Counted from the first letter of the stretch, positions 48,174-57,858 are shown. The stretch: DNA of 64,000 nucleotides from Enterobacter bugandensis (GCF_900324475.1 NZ_LT992502.1:310001-374000), one strand, 5' to 3'. Translations and numbers: made by a program. Notes: generated by a model from the sequence alone, not told the origin.

Positions 48174-49036
48174 TATGCCTGCCCCGCGCTGCCGAAGATG
48201 CGCATCTGCTCGGCGACCGTATCGGTTATCGCCTCTTCTATCCCCAGCAGCAGTTCGGCAAACTCATCGTACAGCGGCTGGCGGTTCGCCATACGCTGCT
48301 CAACGGCGGCGAGCGCGGCCTGCGACATGCCGGTGTAGAAGTTGATTTTATGAATGCCCAGCTCGATGGCGCGGCGGAAGTCGGCATCGCTAATCCCGGA
48401 GCCGCCGTGCAGTACCAGCGGCAGCCCCGTCTGCTGACGAATGGCGTCCAGGCGCGGGAAATCGAGCTTCGGCTCGCCTTTGTATTTGCCGTGCGCGTTG
48501 CCGATGGCGACCGCCAGCGCGTCGATGCCGGTCTTATCGACAAACTCCCGCGCCAGCTGCGGGTCGGTAAAGAACGCTTCATCCGCATGTCCGTACAGCG
48601 CGCCGCCTTCATCCCCGCCGACCGCGCCCAGCTCCGCCTCCACCGAGACGCCCACCGCGTGGCACATCTTCACCACTTCCCGGGTCTGGCGAATGTTCTC
48701 CTCGTAGCTCAGCGTCGAGCCGTCGAACATCACCGAGCTAAACCCCAGGCGCAGGGCGCGCACGACGGCCTCGAAATGCAGGCCGTGGTCGAGATTCAGC
48801 ACTACGGGAATATCATGACGGGCGGCTTCGAACTTGACCGCTTCGACCAGCGAATCCAGGGAAACATACTTAAAGTGCACTTCGGCGATGTTGATGATAA
48901 ACGGCGAGCGTTCCTGCTTTGCGGCGGCAAACAGCGCGCGCAGGAAATGGGAGTCGAGCACGTTGAACGCGCCCAGCGCGTAGCGGTGTTTCCTGGCGTG
49001 CTCAAGACCGTCGGCAAGAGAAATCAGTGGCATCAT
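48173..49036 (-). CDS. Class II ketose-phosphate aldolase
   Basis: Zinc aldolase of the fructose/tagatose-bisphosphate family, 287 residues (286 from the second ATG, 49033, which has better spacing from AAGGAG). Motifs: NLDHGLHFEAV (catalytic Asp and zinc His, about residues 81-91), VEAELGAVGG, AIGNAHGKYKG and LHGGSGI. It would cleave the kinase product to DHAP and an aldehyde (glycolaldehyde from a pentulose 1-phosphate, for example). Substrate inferred from context only. Confidence 0.85.
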   Translation of the reverse strand: MMPLISLADGLEHARKHRYALGAFNVLDSHFLRALFAAAKQERSPFIINIAEVHFKYVSLDSLVEAVKFEAARHDIPVVLNLDHGLHFEAVVRALRLGFSSVMFDGSTLSYEENIRQTREVVKMCHAVGVSVEAELGAVGGDEGGALYGHADEAFFTDPQLAREFVDKTGIDALAVAIGNAHGKYKGEPKLDFPRLDAIRQQTGLPLVLHGGSGISDADFRRAIELGIHKINFYTGMSQAALAAVEQRMANRQPLYDEFAELLLGIEEAITDTVAEQMRIFGSAGQA

Positions 49037-49043
49037 TCACTCC

Positions 49044-49730
49044 TTATCTCCGAAACAGGTTGTACTCGTTGCACAGCACCAGCACCGCCGGTTCGTCTTC
49101 TTCGATGTTGTTATAGCGGGCAACGGGCTGCAAAAAGTGGTTGTCGTGCTCGTCGTCATTCACCGACGACACTTCGCCCACCAGCACGTCGCCAAAGCCG
49201 CGTTCGCCCCAGAAGCTGTGATACAGGCCGGGCGTGAGACAGATGCTTTCTCCTGGTGTGAGGCGCAGCTGGCTGCCGGGGGCGTGGGTTTGCCGACAGC
49301 CGTCAATCGTGACGGTCACGTCGGTGTTTTCGGTCTCCTCATGCATCCCGGCATTCCATAACTCAATGATCAGGTTCCCGCCGCCCCGGTTAATGATGTC
49401 CTCCCGCTTGCGCCAGTGAAAATGCATCGGCGTCACCTGGCCGTCGCGCACGTGCATGATTTTTTCGGCGTAGCATTTCTCATACGGCACGCCGTTGGGG
49501 GAGCCGTTGCGCAGGGTAAACAGCGTCAGACCCTGTGCGGCGAAATTGTTGCCGCCGAAAGCGGTCACGTCCCAGCCGAGCTTGAGGTCAAACACTTCCT
49601 GCCACGCTGCCTGGTCAAGCTGCTGCCATTTTGTGGGTGGAAAGCTGGCAAACGGCGGGAGATGCACGTCGTGCATGGAAAAGAACTGCCGCGTGTGGCC
49701 GAGGATTTCATTGATGTCGGAGCGTTTCAT
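49044..49730 (-). CDS. D-lyxose isomerase family protein
   Basis: Cupin-fold sugar isomerase of 228 residues. The metal site is TPMHFHWRKREDI (HxH plus Glu) and a later His in LYHSFWGE. A homologue from E. coli O157:H7, reported in the literature, prefers D-lyxose and D-mannose, giving D-xylulose and D-fructose. Followed 7 bases later by the aldolase. It has 49 bases upstream containing a palindromic repeat after the binding-protein gene. Confidence 0.85.
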   Translation of the reverse strand: MKRSDINEILGHTRQFFSMHDVHLPPFASFPPTKWQQLDQAAWQEVFDLKLGWDVTAFGGNNFAAQGLTLFTLRNGSPNGVPYEKCYAEKIMHVRDGQVTPMHFHWRKREDIINRGGGNLIIELWNAGMHEETENTDVTVTIDGCRQTHAPGSQLRLTPGESICLTPGLYHSFWGERGFGDVLVGEVSSVNDDEHDNHFLQPVARYNNIEEDEPAVLVLCNEYNLFRR

Positions 49731-49751
49731 GGGGACTCCTTGAAAACAGTT

Positions 49752-49772
49752 CCCTCTCCCTGTGGGAGAGGG
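49752..49772. repeat. Family A palindrome (copy 4) within the transport operon
   Basis: CCCTCTCCC-TGT-GGGAGAGGG between the binding-protein and isomerase genes. In its transcript it forms a hairpin right after the binding-protein stop. Confidence 0.85.
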
Positions 49773-49779
49773 AAAAGGA

Positions 49780-50721
49780 TCATTTAACCGTCCACCCCTT
49801 ATACGTGCCGACGTTCTTTTTATCGATCATCGTCACCGGGATCAGCACAGGCTCTTTCGGCGCAGGTTTGCCCTGCAGAATGTCATAGCCGATCTCCACC
49901 GCCTTCGCCGCCATCACCTGCGGATCCTGCGCCGGGGTCGCCACAAACAGGGAGTTTTCGCGCTTCAGCGCCTCTTCACCGTCCGGGGAACCGTCCACGC
50001 CGACGATAAAGAACTCGTTGCGCTGGGCCTGTTTCGCCGCCAGATCGGCGCCGATCGCGGTCGGATCGTTAATCGCGAATACGCCGTCGATCTTCGGATT
50101 GGCCGCCAGCAGGGAGGTCATCACTTCCAGCCCGCCTTCACGACTGCCTTTGGCATTCTGGTTGTCCGAGAGCACCTTGATGTCCGGATGTTTTTTGAAT
50201 TCCGTCTGGCAGCCTTCCACGCGGTTCTGCACCGCGGAGACCGGCGGTCCGTTGATGATCACCACGTTGCCTTTGCCTTTCAGGCGGTCGGTAATGTACT
50301 TACAGGCCATTTCCCCCGCCTGGGTATTATCGGAGGTGATGGTCGCATCGGCCCCTTCCGCCGCCACGTCCACCGCCACGACCACGATCCCCGCTTCTTT
50401 GGCTCGCTTCACCGCCGGGCCGATCCCTTTGGAATCCGCAGCGTTGAGGATGATCATGTCCACCTTCGCGGCGATGAAGTTATCGATCTGCGACACCTGC
50501 TGGCCCAGATCGTACCCGCTGGAAACCAGCGTCACCTTGACGTTATCGCCAGCCAGCTTGCGTGCTTCCAGCTCGGCACCTTTGGTGATCTGCACGAAGA
50601 ACGGATTAGCCAGGTCGCCCACCGTCACGCCGATGGACTTCAGATCTTTTGCCTGCGCAAACGGCGTTGCGGCCAGCAGGGCGCCAGCACAGAGCGCGGT
50701 CACTAAGGGTTTCAAACGCAT
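49780..50721 (-). CDS. Periplasmic sugar-binding protein (RbsB type)
   Basis: Protein of 313 residues with signal peptide (residues 1-24, ending PFAQA). The mature protein starts KDLKSIGVTVGDLANPFF, the usual ribose-binding fold (PF13407). Ligand-contacting segments include NPFF, INDPTA and GVDGS. It feeds the permease and ATPase upstream. Besides transport, such a protein may present sugar to the hybrid kinase (as ChvE or TorT do elsewhere); this is inference. Confidence 0.9.
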   Translation of the reverse strand: MRLKPLVTALCAGALLAATPFAQAKDLKSIGVTVGDLANPFFVQITKGAELEARKLAGDNVKVTLVSSGYDLGQQVSQIDNFIAAKVDMIILNAADSKGIGPAVKRAKEAGIVVVAVDVAAEGADATITSDNTQAGEMACKYITDRLKGKGNVVIINGPPVSAVQNRVEGCQTEFKKHPDIKVLSDNQNAKGSREGGLEVMTSLLAANPKIDGVFAINDPTAIGADLAAKQAQRNEFFIVGVDGSPDGEEALKRENSLFVATPAQDPQVMAAKAVEIGYDILQGKPAPKEPVLIPVTMIDKKNVGTYKGWTVK

Positions 50722-50751
50722 CTTGTCTTCCTCGCTTGTAGGGTATTGTTG

Positions 50752-51747
50752 TTATGCACTTTGATGATGTCGGGTACGGTATTTGTCGATTAGCACCGCT
50801 ATGATGATCACCGCCCCTTTGATCACCAGCTGCCAGAAGTAGGAGACGCCCATCAGCGTCATGCCGTTGTTGAGGGTGGCTATGATCAATGCCCCCACCA
50901 GCGTGCCGGTGATCGTGCCGATCCCGCCGACGAAGCTGGTGCCGCCGAGGATCACCGCCGCAATCGCATCTAACTCGTAACCCGTGCCGAGGTTGCCGTT
51001 GGCGCTGTAGAGGCGCGAGGCGCTCATCACCCCGCCGAGGCCGGAGAGCAGGCCGCTCATGCCGTAGACAAACAGCAGCACCAGCCAGACCTTGATGCCG
51101 GTTAAGCGCGCCGCCTGCATGTTGCCGCCGACCGCGTAGATATGAACGCCGAGCGTGGTGCGGCGCAGGATGAACCAGCAGATAGCGATGACCGCCAGGG
51201 CAATGACTACGAGCCACGGAATCGGGCCGAGATAGTTATTGCCGATCCACTCGAAGCTGATGCTGGAGTTAATCACCGTGGTGCCGTCCGCCAGCAGATA
51301 CGCCGCGCCGCGCAGCGCCGTATAGGTGCCGAGCGTGACGATAAACGGCGGCAGCCCGGCGAAGGCCACCAGCGCGCCGTTGAACAGCCCCAGCCCCATG
51401 CCGAGCATCAGCGCCGCCGGAATGGAGAGCATCGCGAATTCAGGAATAAGCGAGACCACCATCGCCGCCACCGCCGTGGTGCCGAGAATCGAGCCCACGG
51501 AGAGGTCAATCCCGCCGGTCAGGATGATGAAGGTCATTCCCGCCGCCAGCACGATGTTGATCGACGCCTGACGGGTAATGTTGAGCAGGTTACTTTCGGT
51601 AAAGAAGTTCGGGGCGATAAAGCCAAACACCGCCACAATCAGGATTAAAATCGGCAAAATGCCGACCGTTTGCATCAGATCGCTCATCAGCATTTTTTTG
51701 GCGGAGGCGGATTTCGCCACCTGCTGCGGATGGGTTGGAGTTGTCAT
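50752..51747 (-). CDS. Sugar ABC transporter permease (RbsC type)
   Basis: Inner-membrane protein of 331 residues with about ten transmembrane helices. The family segment [15 protein letters not shown] (about residues 82-96) and [25 protein letters not shown] near the C-terminal side are clear. The start overlaps the ATPase stop by 4 bases. The binding-protein gene follows after 30 bases. Confidence 0.92.
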   Translation of the reverse strand: MTTPTHPQQVAKSASAKKMLMSDLMQTVGILPILILIVAVFGFIAPNFFTESNLLNITRQASINIVLAAGMTFIILTGGIDLSVGSILGTTAVAAMVVSLIPEFAMLSIPAALMLGMGLGLFNGALVAFAGLPPFIVTLGTYTALRGAAYLLADGTTVINSSISFEWIGNNYLGPIPWLVVIALAVIAICWFILRRTTLGVHIYAVGGNMQAARLTGIKVWLVLLFVYGMSGLLSGLGGVMSASRLYSANGNLGTGYELDAIAAVILGGTSFVGGIGTITGTLVGALIIATLNNGMTLMGVSYFWQLVIKGAVIIIAVLIDKYRTRHHQSA

Positions 51748-53264
51748 GATTGCACCGCCTGATGATGTGTGTCGTTCACGCCGGTTGCCAGCGTCATAAT
51801 ATTTTCCTGAGAGATGTCGCGCCCGTGCAGTTCACCCGCAATGCTGCCTTCCCGCATTACGTACACCCGGTCGCTCATCCCCACCACTTCCGGCAGCTCG
51901 CTGGAGATCATCAAAATCGCCACGCCCTTGCGCGCCATCTGGTTCATGATGCGGTAGATCTCGCTTTTGGCACCGACGTCCACCCCGCGCGTGGGTTCGT
52001 CGAGAATCAGAATGCGCGGGCCAATCGCCACCCAGCGGGAGATCAGCAGCTTTTGCTGGTTGCCGCCGGAGAGCCCGCCCGCGCGCACCTGAGAATGGGG
52101 CACGCGGATGTTAAGCAGGGCGATAGCATCATCGGAAATGGACTGGGCTTTTTTGCGGTTAAGCATGCCGAAGGTGGCGTCGCGCTCCAGCGTCGCCATG
52201 GTGATGTTCTCCTGCGCCGCCAGCTCCAGAAACAGCCCCTGCTCCTTGCGGTTCTCGGTGAGAAAACCAATCCCGTTTTCAATAGCCGCGCGCGGGGAGT
52301 GGATCACCACCGGCTCGCCGTCGACCTCAATCATCCCGCCGGTGGCCTTGCGCACGCCGAAAATCAACTGCGCCAGCTCGGAGCGTCCGGCCCCGACCAG
52401 CCCCGCCAGCCCGACGATTTCACCGGAGCGCACCTGCAGGCTGCATGGCTGCACTTTTTTACCGTCGGTGAGGTGGTGCACGTTGAGACGCGGGCTGCCG
52501 AGAGGGATATCGCGCTCTTTGTTGAACAGATCGCTGAGCGGGCGGCCCACCATCATCTTCACCAGTTCAGACGCGTTCAGCTTGTCGCGCGTCAGGCTGC
52601 CGACGTACTGCCCGTCGCGCAGAACGCTCACGCGGTCAGAGAGTTCATATACTTCCGCCATGCGGTGGCTGATATAGATGATCGCCATCCCTTCATCGCG
52701 CAGGCGCAAAATCAGTTCAAACAGGCGATGGGTTTCGCGGGAGGAGAGGGCGGCGGTGGGTTCGTCCATCACCAGGATGCGGCTGTTGCGGTGCAGCGCG
52801 CGGGCGATTTCCACCTGCTGCTGCTCGGCGATGGTCAGCTTCATCACCAGGTCGGTGGCGCTGAACTGCGCGCCGAGACGGTCAATCACCGCCTGCGCCT
52901 GGGCGGCCATCTCCTTGCGCTGCACCAGCCCGCCGCGCGACAACTCGCTGCCGAGGAAGATATTTTCCGCGACGGTCAGATTGGGGGCGAGCTGCATCTC
53001 CTGGTAAATCAGGGTAATGCCTGCGGCCAGCGCGTCCTTCGGCCCTTTGATGTGAAACGGCTGGCCGTCGATCAGGATCTCGCCGCCGGTGGCGGTATAG
53101 GCCCCCGCGAGGATCTTCATCAGCGTGCTTTTTCCCGCGCCGTTTTCCCCCATCAGCGCGTGGATCTCACCGGGGAAGACCGTCAAATCCACGCCCTTGA
53201 GCGCGTGGAAATTGCCAAAGGTTTTGGCAATGTGGCGCATCTCTAAAACCGGGGTTCTGCTCAT
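51744..53264 (-). CDS. Sugar ABC transporter ATPase (RbsA type)
   Basis: Tandem ABC ATPase of 506 residues. First module: Walker [10 protein letters not shown] (about residue 39) and the Walker B region [11 protein letters not shown]. Second module: degenerate P-loop [16 protein letters not shown], signature [14 protein letters not shown], Walker [13 protein letters not shown]. This asymmetric pattern is normal for RbsA, XylG and AraG. First gene of the operon; its ribosome-binding site may be masked by a leader hairpin (53274-53307). Confidence 0.93.
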   Translation of the reverse strand: MSRTPVLEMRHIAKTFGNFHALKGVDLTVFPGEIHALMGENGAGKSTLMKILAGAYTATGGEILIDGQPFHIKGPKDALAAGITLIYQEMQLAPNLTVAENIFLGSELSRGGLVQRKEMAAQAQAVIDRLGAQFSATDLVMKLTIAEQQQVEIARALHRNSRILVMDEPTAALSSRETHRLFELILRLRDEGMAIIYISHRMAEVYELSDRVSVLRDGQYVGSLTRDKLNASELVKMMVGRPLSDLFNKERDIPLGSPRLNVHHLTDGKKVQPCSLQVRSGEIVGLAGLVGAGRSELAQLIFGVRKATGGMIEVDGEPVVIHSPRAAIENGIGFLTENRKEQGLFLELAAQENITMATLERDATFGMLNRKKAQSISDDAIALLNIRVPHSQVRAGGLSGGNQQKLLISRWVAIGPRILILDEPTRGVDVGAKSEIYRIMNQMARKGVAILMISSELPEVVGMSDRVYVMREGSIAGELHGRDISQENIMTLATGVNDTHHQAVQS

Positions 53265-53273
53265 GGCGGATCT

Positions 53274-53307
53274 CCTGTGAATGTCGATATCTGCACTTCA
53301 TCACAGG
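53274..53307 (-). promoter_or_regulatory. Leader hairpin covering the ATPase ribosome-binding site
   Basis: On the minus strand CCTGTGA and TCACAGG pair (7 bp, 20-base loop). The 3' arm runs into AGGAG, the ribosome-binding site of the ATPase gene. Its closing could limit operon translation. Confidence 0.5.
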
Positions 53308-53389
53308 TGCGTAAATGCAAAATGTCAGAAGCTGTTCATATTTGTCATAGTTATGAATAGCGAATGTGGATCACAGTTACGGAGTCAAC

Positions 53390-55669
53390 ATGCCTTCACG
53401 CCCCCCGTTCTTCTCCAGCGCCCGCGGTCGCCTGCTGATATTTAACCTGCTGGTGGTCGCCGTCACGCTGATGGTGAGCGGCGTGGCGGTGCTCGGCTTT
53501 CGTCATGCCAGCCAGATTCAGGAGCAGGTCCAACAGCAAACGCTGGACGACATGACCGGGAGCATGAACCTCGCGCGCGACACGGCCAACGTGGCAACGG
53601 CGGCGGTGCGGCTTTCGCAGGTGGTAGGGGCGCTGGAGTACAAAGGCGAGGCCGAGCGGCTGAAGCAGATGCAAACGGCGCTGCGCCGCTCGCTGGAACA
53701 GCTGGCGGATGCCCCGCTGGCGCAGCAGGAGCCGGCGCTGGTGGCGCGGATTATTCGCAGAAGCAATGAATTACAGCAAAGCGTAACGGGGATGCTGGAG
53801 CGCGGGCAAAAGCGGCATCTTGAGCGTAACGCGCTGCTGAGCTCGCTCTATCAAAGCCAGAGCTATTTACGCCATCTTCAGAACATCAACCGTCGCTTCG
53901 GCAGCAACGTGCCGGACGCGCGGCAGCTGATGGAGATGGATCGGCTGATCGCGGCCGCGATTGATACACCTTCGCCGCGTGCTACCGTTCAGCAGCTGGA
54001 CGCCGTGACCGCCACGCTGCCCCGAAGCGCCATACAGCCGGTCGTGGAGGGCGTTCTGCCCGATTTTAACGCCGAGCTGCGCAAGCTTGCCCCGCTGTCG
54101 AAGCAGCTGGAGGAGAGCGATCTGTCCATCAGCTGGTATATGTTCCACATTAAGGCGCTGGTGGCGATCCTTAATAGCGATATTAATCAGTACGTTGAGC
54201 AGGTGGCGCAGGTTTCCCGGCTTCGCACGGCCCAGAGCCATCACGAGTTGCAATCCATCAGCGTGTTTATCAGCATCTTCGCCGTGCTGGCGCTGATCAT
54301 CACCGGCTGCGCCTGCTGGTATATCTACCGCAATCTGGGCTCCAACCTGACGGCCATCTCCCGGGCGATGTCGCGACTTGCCCACGGTGAACAGGATGTT
54401 TCTGTTCCTGCGCTGCAGCGGCGCGACGAGCTGGGCGAGCTGGCGCGCGCGTTTAACGTTTTTGCCCGCAACACCGCCTCGCTTGAGCACACCACGCGTC
54501 TGCTGAAAGAGAAAACCACGCAGATGGAGATCGACCGCATCGAGCGTCAGGGGCTGGAAGAGGCGCTGCTGCACAGCCAGAAGATGAAGGCCGTCGGACA
54601 GCTGACCGGCGGGCTGGCGCATGATTTTAACAACCTGCTGGCGGTGATCATCGGCAGCCTTGAGCTGACAGACCCCGAATCAAACGACGCACCGCGCATT
54701 ACCCGTGCGCTGAAGGCTGCCGAACGCGGCGCGCTGCTGACCCAGCGCCTGCTGGCGTTTTCCCGCAAACAGTCCCTGACGCCGCATGCAGTAGAGATGC
54801 TGCCCCTGCTGGAAAACCTTCGGGAACTGATGCGCCACTCGCTGCCCGCCACGCTTTCCCTGGAGATTGAAGCGCAAACCCCGGCATGGCCCGCGTGGAT
54901 TGACGTCAGCCAGCTGGAAAACGCCATTATCAACCTGGTGATGAACGCCCGGGATGCGATGGAAGGCCAGAGCGGGGCGATCAAAATTCGCACCTGGAAC
55001 CAGCGCGTGACCCGCAGCGACGGACGCAGGCAGGATATGGTAGCGCTGGAGGTCATCGATCGCGGCAGCGGGATGTCGCAGGAGGTGAAATCCCGGGTTT
55101 TTGAACCGTTCTTCACCACCAAGCAGACCGGGAGCGGAAGCGGGCTGGGCCTGTCGATGGTGTACGGTTTTGTGCGTCAGTCCGGGGGGCGGGTAGAGAT
55201 CGAAAGCGCGCCGGGACAAGGAACGACCGTGCGGCTCCACCTCCCGCGCTCGACGCTGCCCGCCGTTTCGGAGGATGAAGCGCTGGCTGCCACAACGTCC
55301 GTGGATAACGAGCGGCTTGTACTGGTGCTGGAAGATGAGGCGGACGTTCGCCAGACCCTGTGCGAACAGCTGCATCAGCTTGGCTACCTGACGCTCGAAG
55401 CGGACAGCGGCGAGCAGGCCCTGAGCATGCTGGCGGCGTCGCCGGATATTGGCATGTTTATCAGCGATCTGATGTTGCCCGGAAGCCTGAGCGGGGCCGA
55501 GGTGATTAACCATGTGCGCAGCCATTATCCGCAGCTTCCGGTGCTGCTGATCAGCGGGCAGGATTTGCGCCCGGCGCATAACCCGCAGCTGCCGGACGTT
55601 CCGTTACTGCGTAAGCCGTTTACCCGCCAGCAGCTGGCGCAGGTGCTGCGGAAGGTGATGGTAATTTGA
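53390..55669 (+). CDS. Hybrid sensor histidine kinase of the sugar cluster
   Basis: Protein of 759 residues. TM1 about 14-36, a helical periplasmic domain to about 289, TM2 290-312, HAMP 313-365. The HisKA domain has phosphoacceptor His411 (GGLAHDFNNLL), followed by HATPase boxes NLVMNARDAM, IDRGSGM and GSGSGLGLSMV. The C-terminal receiver has Asp693 (ISDLMLPG). No Hpt domain is visible. ATG 53390 is preceded by GGAG; an upstream ATG at 53366 lacks one. Divergent from the ABC operon, so it likely senses the sugar or its binding protein. Confidence 0.88.
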   Translation: MPSRPPFFSSARGRLLIFNLLVVAVTLMVSGVAVLGFRHASQIQEQVQQQTLDDMTGSMNLARDTANVATAAVRLSQVVGALEYKGEAERLKQMQTALRRSLEQLADAPLAQQEPALVARIIRRSNELQQSVTGMLERGQKRHLERNALLSSLYQSQSYLRHLQNINRRFGSNVPDARQLMEMDRLIAAAIDTPSPRATVQQLDAVTATLPRSAIQPVVEGVLPDFNAELRKLAPLSKQLEESDLSISWYMFHIKALVAILNSDINQYVEQVAQVSRLRTAQSHHELQSISVFISIFAVLALIITGCACWYIYRNLGSNLTAISRAMSRLAHGEQDVSVPALQRRDELGELARAFNVFARNTASLEHTTRLLKEKTTQMEIDRIERQGLEEALLHSQKMKAVGQLTGGLAHDFNNLLAVIIGSLELTDPESNDAPRITRALKAAERGALLTQRLLAFSRKQSLTPHAVEMLPLLENLRELMRHSLPATLSLEIEAQTPAWPAWIDVSQLENAIINLVMNARDAMEGQSGAIKIRTWNQRVTRSDGRRQDMVALEVIDRGSGMSQEVKSRVFEPFFTTKQTGSGSGLGLSMVYGFVRQSGGRVEIESAPGQGTTVRLHLPRSTLPAVSEDEALAATTSVDNERLVLVLEDEADVRQTLCEQLHQLGYLTLEADSGEQALSMLAASPDIGMFISDLMLPGSLSGAEVINHVRSHYPQLPVLLISGQDLRPAHNPQLPDVPLLRKPFTRQQLAQVLRKVMVI

Positions 55670-55738
55670 GATTCCTCCGCTACCCCGGTTCCCAGCCATT
55701 CATTACCGTAAGGCCAGTTCCCCTGCGAGTCTGGCCTT

Positions 55739-56062
55739 ATGAAACGTTACTCTACCGTCCTGTTATTTGGTCTGCTGACTTTAACCAGCCAACTGGCGCA
55801 TGCCGATGTGATTGATGACGCCATTGGCAACATTCAGCAGGCGATCAACGATGCCTACAACCCCAGCAGCAGCCGTAATGACGATGACGACGATCGTTAC
55901 GACCGCAGCCGTCAAATCGACAGCCGACAGTACGACGATCGTCGTCGGCAGCTCGAAGACAGACGCCGCCGCTTAGACGAGCGTCAGCGCCAGCTGGACG
56001 ACGACAGGCGTCGGTTAGAAGAGGACGAGCGCAGGTTGGAAGACGATTACGATCGCGGCTAA
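55739..56062 (+). CDS. yjdP: YjdP (DUF2756), secreted charged protein
   Basis: Protein of 107 residues with a signal peptide (residues 1-22, ending AHA) and a mature part rich in Asp and Arg. From residue 46 it consists of near-repeats of the type RRRQLEDRRRRLDERQRQL, a charged helix or coiled coil. Matches E. coli YjdP, which also lies beside phnP. Function unknown. Converges with phnP. Confidence 0.88.
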   Translation: MKRYSTVLLFGLLTLTSQLAHADVIDDAIGNIQQAINDAYNPSSSRNDDDDDRYDRSRQIDSRQYDDRRRQLEDRRRRLDERQRQLDDDRRRLEEDERRLEDDYDRG

Positions 56063-56087
56063 GTGCGGCCTGTTGCCCTCACCCCAA

Positions 56088-56107
56088 CCCTCTCCCACGG
56101 GAGAGGG
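56088..56107. repeat. Family A palindrome (copy 5)
   Basis: CCCTCTCCC-AC-GGGAGAGGG, preceded by CCCTCACCCCAA, between the convergent yjdP and phnP genes. Confidence 0.85.
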
Positions 56108-56114
56108 AGAAAAC

Positions 56115-56873
56115 CTAATCCAGCACAAGTACCATCCCGTCATATCCCGCTTCAATGCCGTCCGGCAGCGGGTTATCCATCATCCATGCGTCAAACTGAT
56201 GGCTAATGTGCGTCAGGATCACCTGCGGACAGCCAATCACCTCGTTCAGGGCAATCACCGTATTTAAATCACTGTGGTTGCGCGGTGTCTCCGGACGCGG
56301 TTCATGGCTGCAGTCGATGATTATCGCCTGTGGCTGATTGTTGAGCAGAAACGTCACCGTTTTATCCGGCAGCCCGGCGGTATCAGAAAGCCACGCCACG
56401 CGGCTATGGGCCGATTCCAGCAGATACCCGAAGGTCAGTTTTGAATGGTTGAGCGGCAGCGGCGTGACCCGCAGCCCCTGCAGCTCAAACATCACGAACG
56501 GCTTGACCGTGTGGCTGAAATCCAGAATACCGGGGTGTTTAAACAGGTCGTCACAGCCCGCTTCATCCGGCGGGCCGAAGACCGGGATGGTTGCGCCCAC
56601 GCCCCAGCGCAGGGGGAACAGCCCCTGGACGTGATCCATATGATAGTGCGTGAGCAAAAACTGCTGGAAGCTCCCCGCCGGCCAATCGTCCATCAGGTGC
56701 GGAATGCCCGCATCCAGCAGGGTGACAGCATCGTTGAATTTGACCACCGCGCTACAGGGGCGACGGCGATAGTTGTCCTGCAGGCGCGCCCTGCGACACG
56801 CCGCGCAGTCGCAGCCAAAGACCGGGACCAGCTGTGCGCTTCCGGTTCCCGTTAACGTGATGGTCAGACTCAT
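56115..56873 (-). CDS. phnP: Phosphoribosyl cyclic phosphodiesterase PhnP
   Basis: Metallo-beta-lactamase-fold enzyme (252 residues) that opens 5-phosphoribosyl 1,2-cyclic phosphate, a C-P lyase product, to ribose 1,5-bisphosphate. The metal motif [10 protein letters not shown] (about residues 76-85) and later DCSH and LTHISH ligands are present. The extra zinc site of E. coli PhnP is seen in GCDCAACRR. Last gene of the phn operon, 9 bases after phnO. Confidence 0.96.
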   Translation of the reverse strand: MSLTITLTGTGSAQLVPVFGCDCAACRRARLQDNYRRRPCSAVVKFNDAVTLLDAGIPHLMDDWPAGSFQQFLLTHYHMDHVQGLFPLRWGVGATIPVFGPPDEAGCDDLFKHPGILDFSHTVKPFVMFELQGLRVTPLPLNHSKLTFGYLLESAHSRVAWLSDTAGLPDKTVTFLLNNQPQAIIIDCSHEPRPETPRNHSDLNTVIALNEVIGCPQVILTHISHQFDAWMMDNPLPDGIEAGYDGMVLVLD

Positions 56874-56882
56874 AACGCACCT

Positions 56883-57317
56883 CTACAGCGGTTTGGTGAA
56901 GCGAAAATGGCTCTGCGTATATCCTTCGCGAACGTAAAAGCGGTGGGCGTCCGTGCGCTTCACGCTGGTGGAGAGCTCCGTTAGCTCGGCGCCGGCCTCT
57001 CGTGCCACCCCTTCCGCCCAGGCCAGCAGCTGGCTGCCCACCTTTAATCCGCGCGCCTGCGGCATCACCACCAGCTCTTGGATCTCGCCGATCCAGCGGG
57101 CATGATGCAGGTGAAACTGCATGTGCAGGCCGATCATGCCGACGACCTGTCCGTCCAGCTCGGCAAGCTGGTAGCGCATGTTGTGATCCTGCAGATTGGC
57201 AAGATAGCCAGCGTGAAACGCCTGGTGGTCAAATTCACACTGCTTAAGCTCGCAGATCAGAGCGTAAACGATTTGCGCGTCGTCGGCGGTGGCGGGGCGA
57301 AGCTGGCAGTCAGGCAT
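56883..57317 (-). CDS. phnO: Aminoalkylphosphonate N-acetyltransferase PhnO
   Basis: GNAT enzyme of 144 residues, as in E. coli, that acetylates aminoalkylphosphonates and so allows or protects their breakdown. The acetyl-CoA loop is [12 protein letters not shown] (about residue 80). The frame extends far upstream, but ATG 57317 ([10 protein letters not shown]) matches E. coli and overlaps the phnN stop by 8 bases. Confidence 0.95.
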   Translation of the reverse strand: MPDCQLRPATADDAQIVYALICELKQCEFDHQAFHAGYLANLQDHNMRYQLAELDGQVVGMIGLHMQFHLHHARWIGEIQELVVMPQARGLKVGSQLLAWAEGVAREAGAELTELSTSVKRTDAHRFYVREGYTQSHFRFTKPL

Positions 57318-57858
57318 GCTGTCTCTCCTTCTGGCGAATAAGCGATAAAAAGGTCTCGACTGACTGTAGCAAACTTCCGTCGTTATTGAGGACATGACAG
57401 CCCGACGGAGTGTAGCGCGCCGCACGTTCCAGCCGCTGGTCGATCTCACGCGCATTTTCGCGCCCCCGGCTTTGCAGGCGGCTGCGCAGAATATCCGGAG
57501 AAACCTGCAAACAGACCGGCAGCAGCGCCGCTTCGTACCGGGCTTTTGCCTGCGGCAGATGCGCGCGCGAGCCGTTAACCAGCACGTCGAAGCCTGCGTG
57601 CAGCCAGAGGTCGATCTCGATGCCGACGCCGTAATAAAAGCCGTTCGCGTGCCAGCTCAGCGCCAGCAGATTTTGCCCGGCGCGGGTAAAAAACTCCTGC
57701 TCGCTCAGGGCGATATGGTTTTCACTGCCAGCGTTCGCCGCGCGGGTAATGTAGCGGTGCGCCACCAGCAGCTGTGAATGTTCCCGCTGCCGTAATGCCG
57801 ACAGCAGGCTGTCTTTTCCCGAGCCGGACGGGCCCATTAACCAGATGAGTCTTCCCAT
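57310..57858 (-). CDS. phnN: Ribose 1,5-bisphosphokinase PhnN
   Basis: Phosphorylates ribose 1,5-bisphosphate to PRPP, completing the link from phosphonate breakdown to nucleotide synthesis. 182 residues with P-loop [10 protein letters not shown] (about residues 9-18), like guanylate kinases. The start overlaps the phnM stop by one base. Confidence 0.95.
   Translation of the reverse strand: MGRLIWLMGPSGSGKDSLLSALRQREHSQLLVAHRYITRAANAGSENHIALSEQEFFTRAGQNLLALSWHANGFYYGVGIEIDLWLHAGFDVLVNGSRAHLPQAKARYEAALLPVCLQVSPDILRSRLQSRGRENAREIDQRLERAARYTPSGCHVLNNDGSLLQSVETFLSLIRQKERQHA

Noticed and set aside
51750..53246. 498-residue ORF antisense to the ABC ATPase
   Set aside because: Long shadow frame produced by GC-rich third positions; no domain visible.
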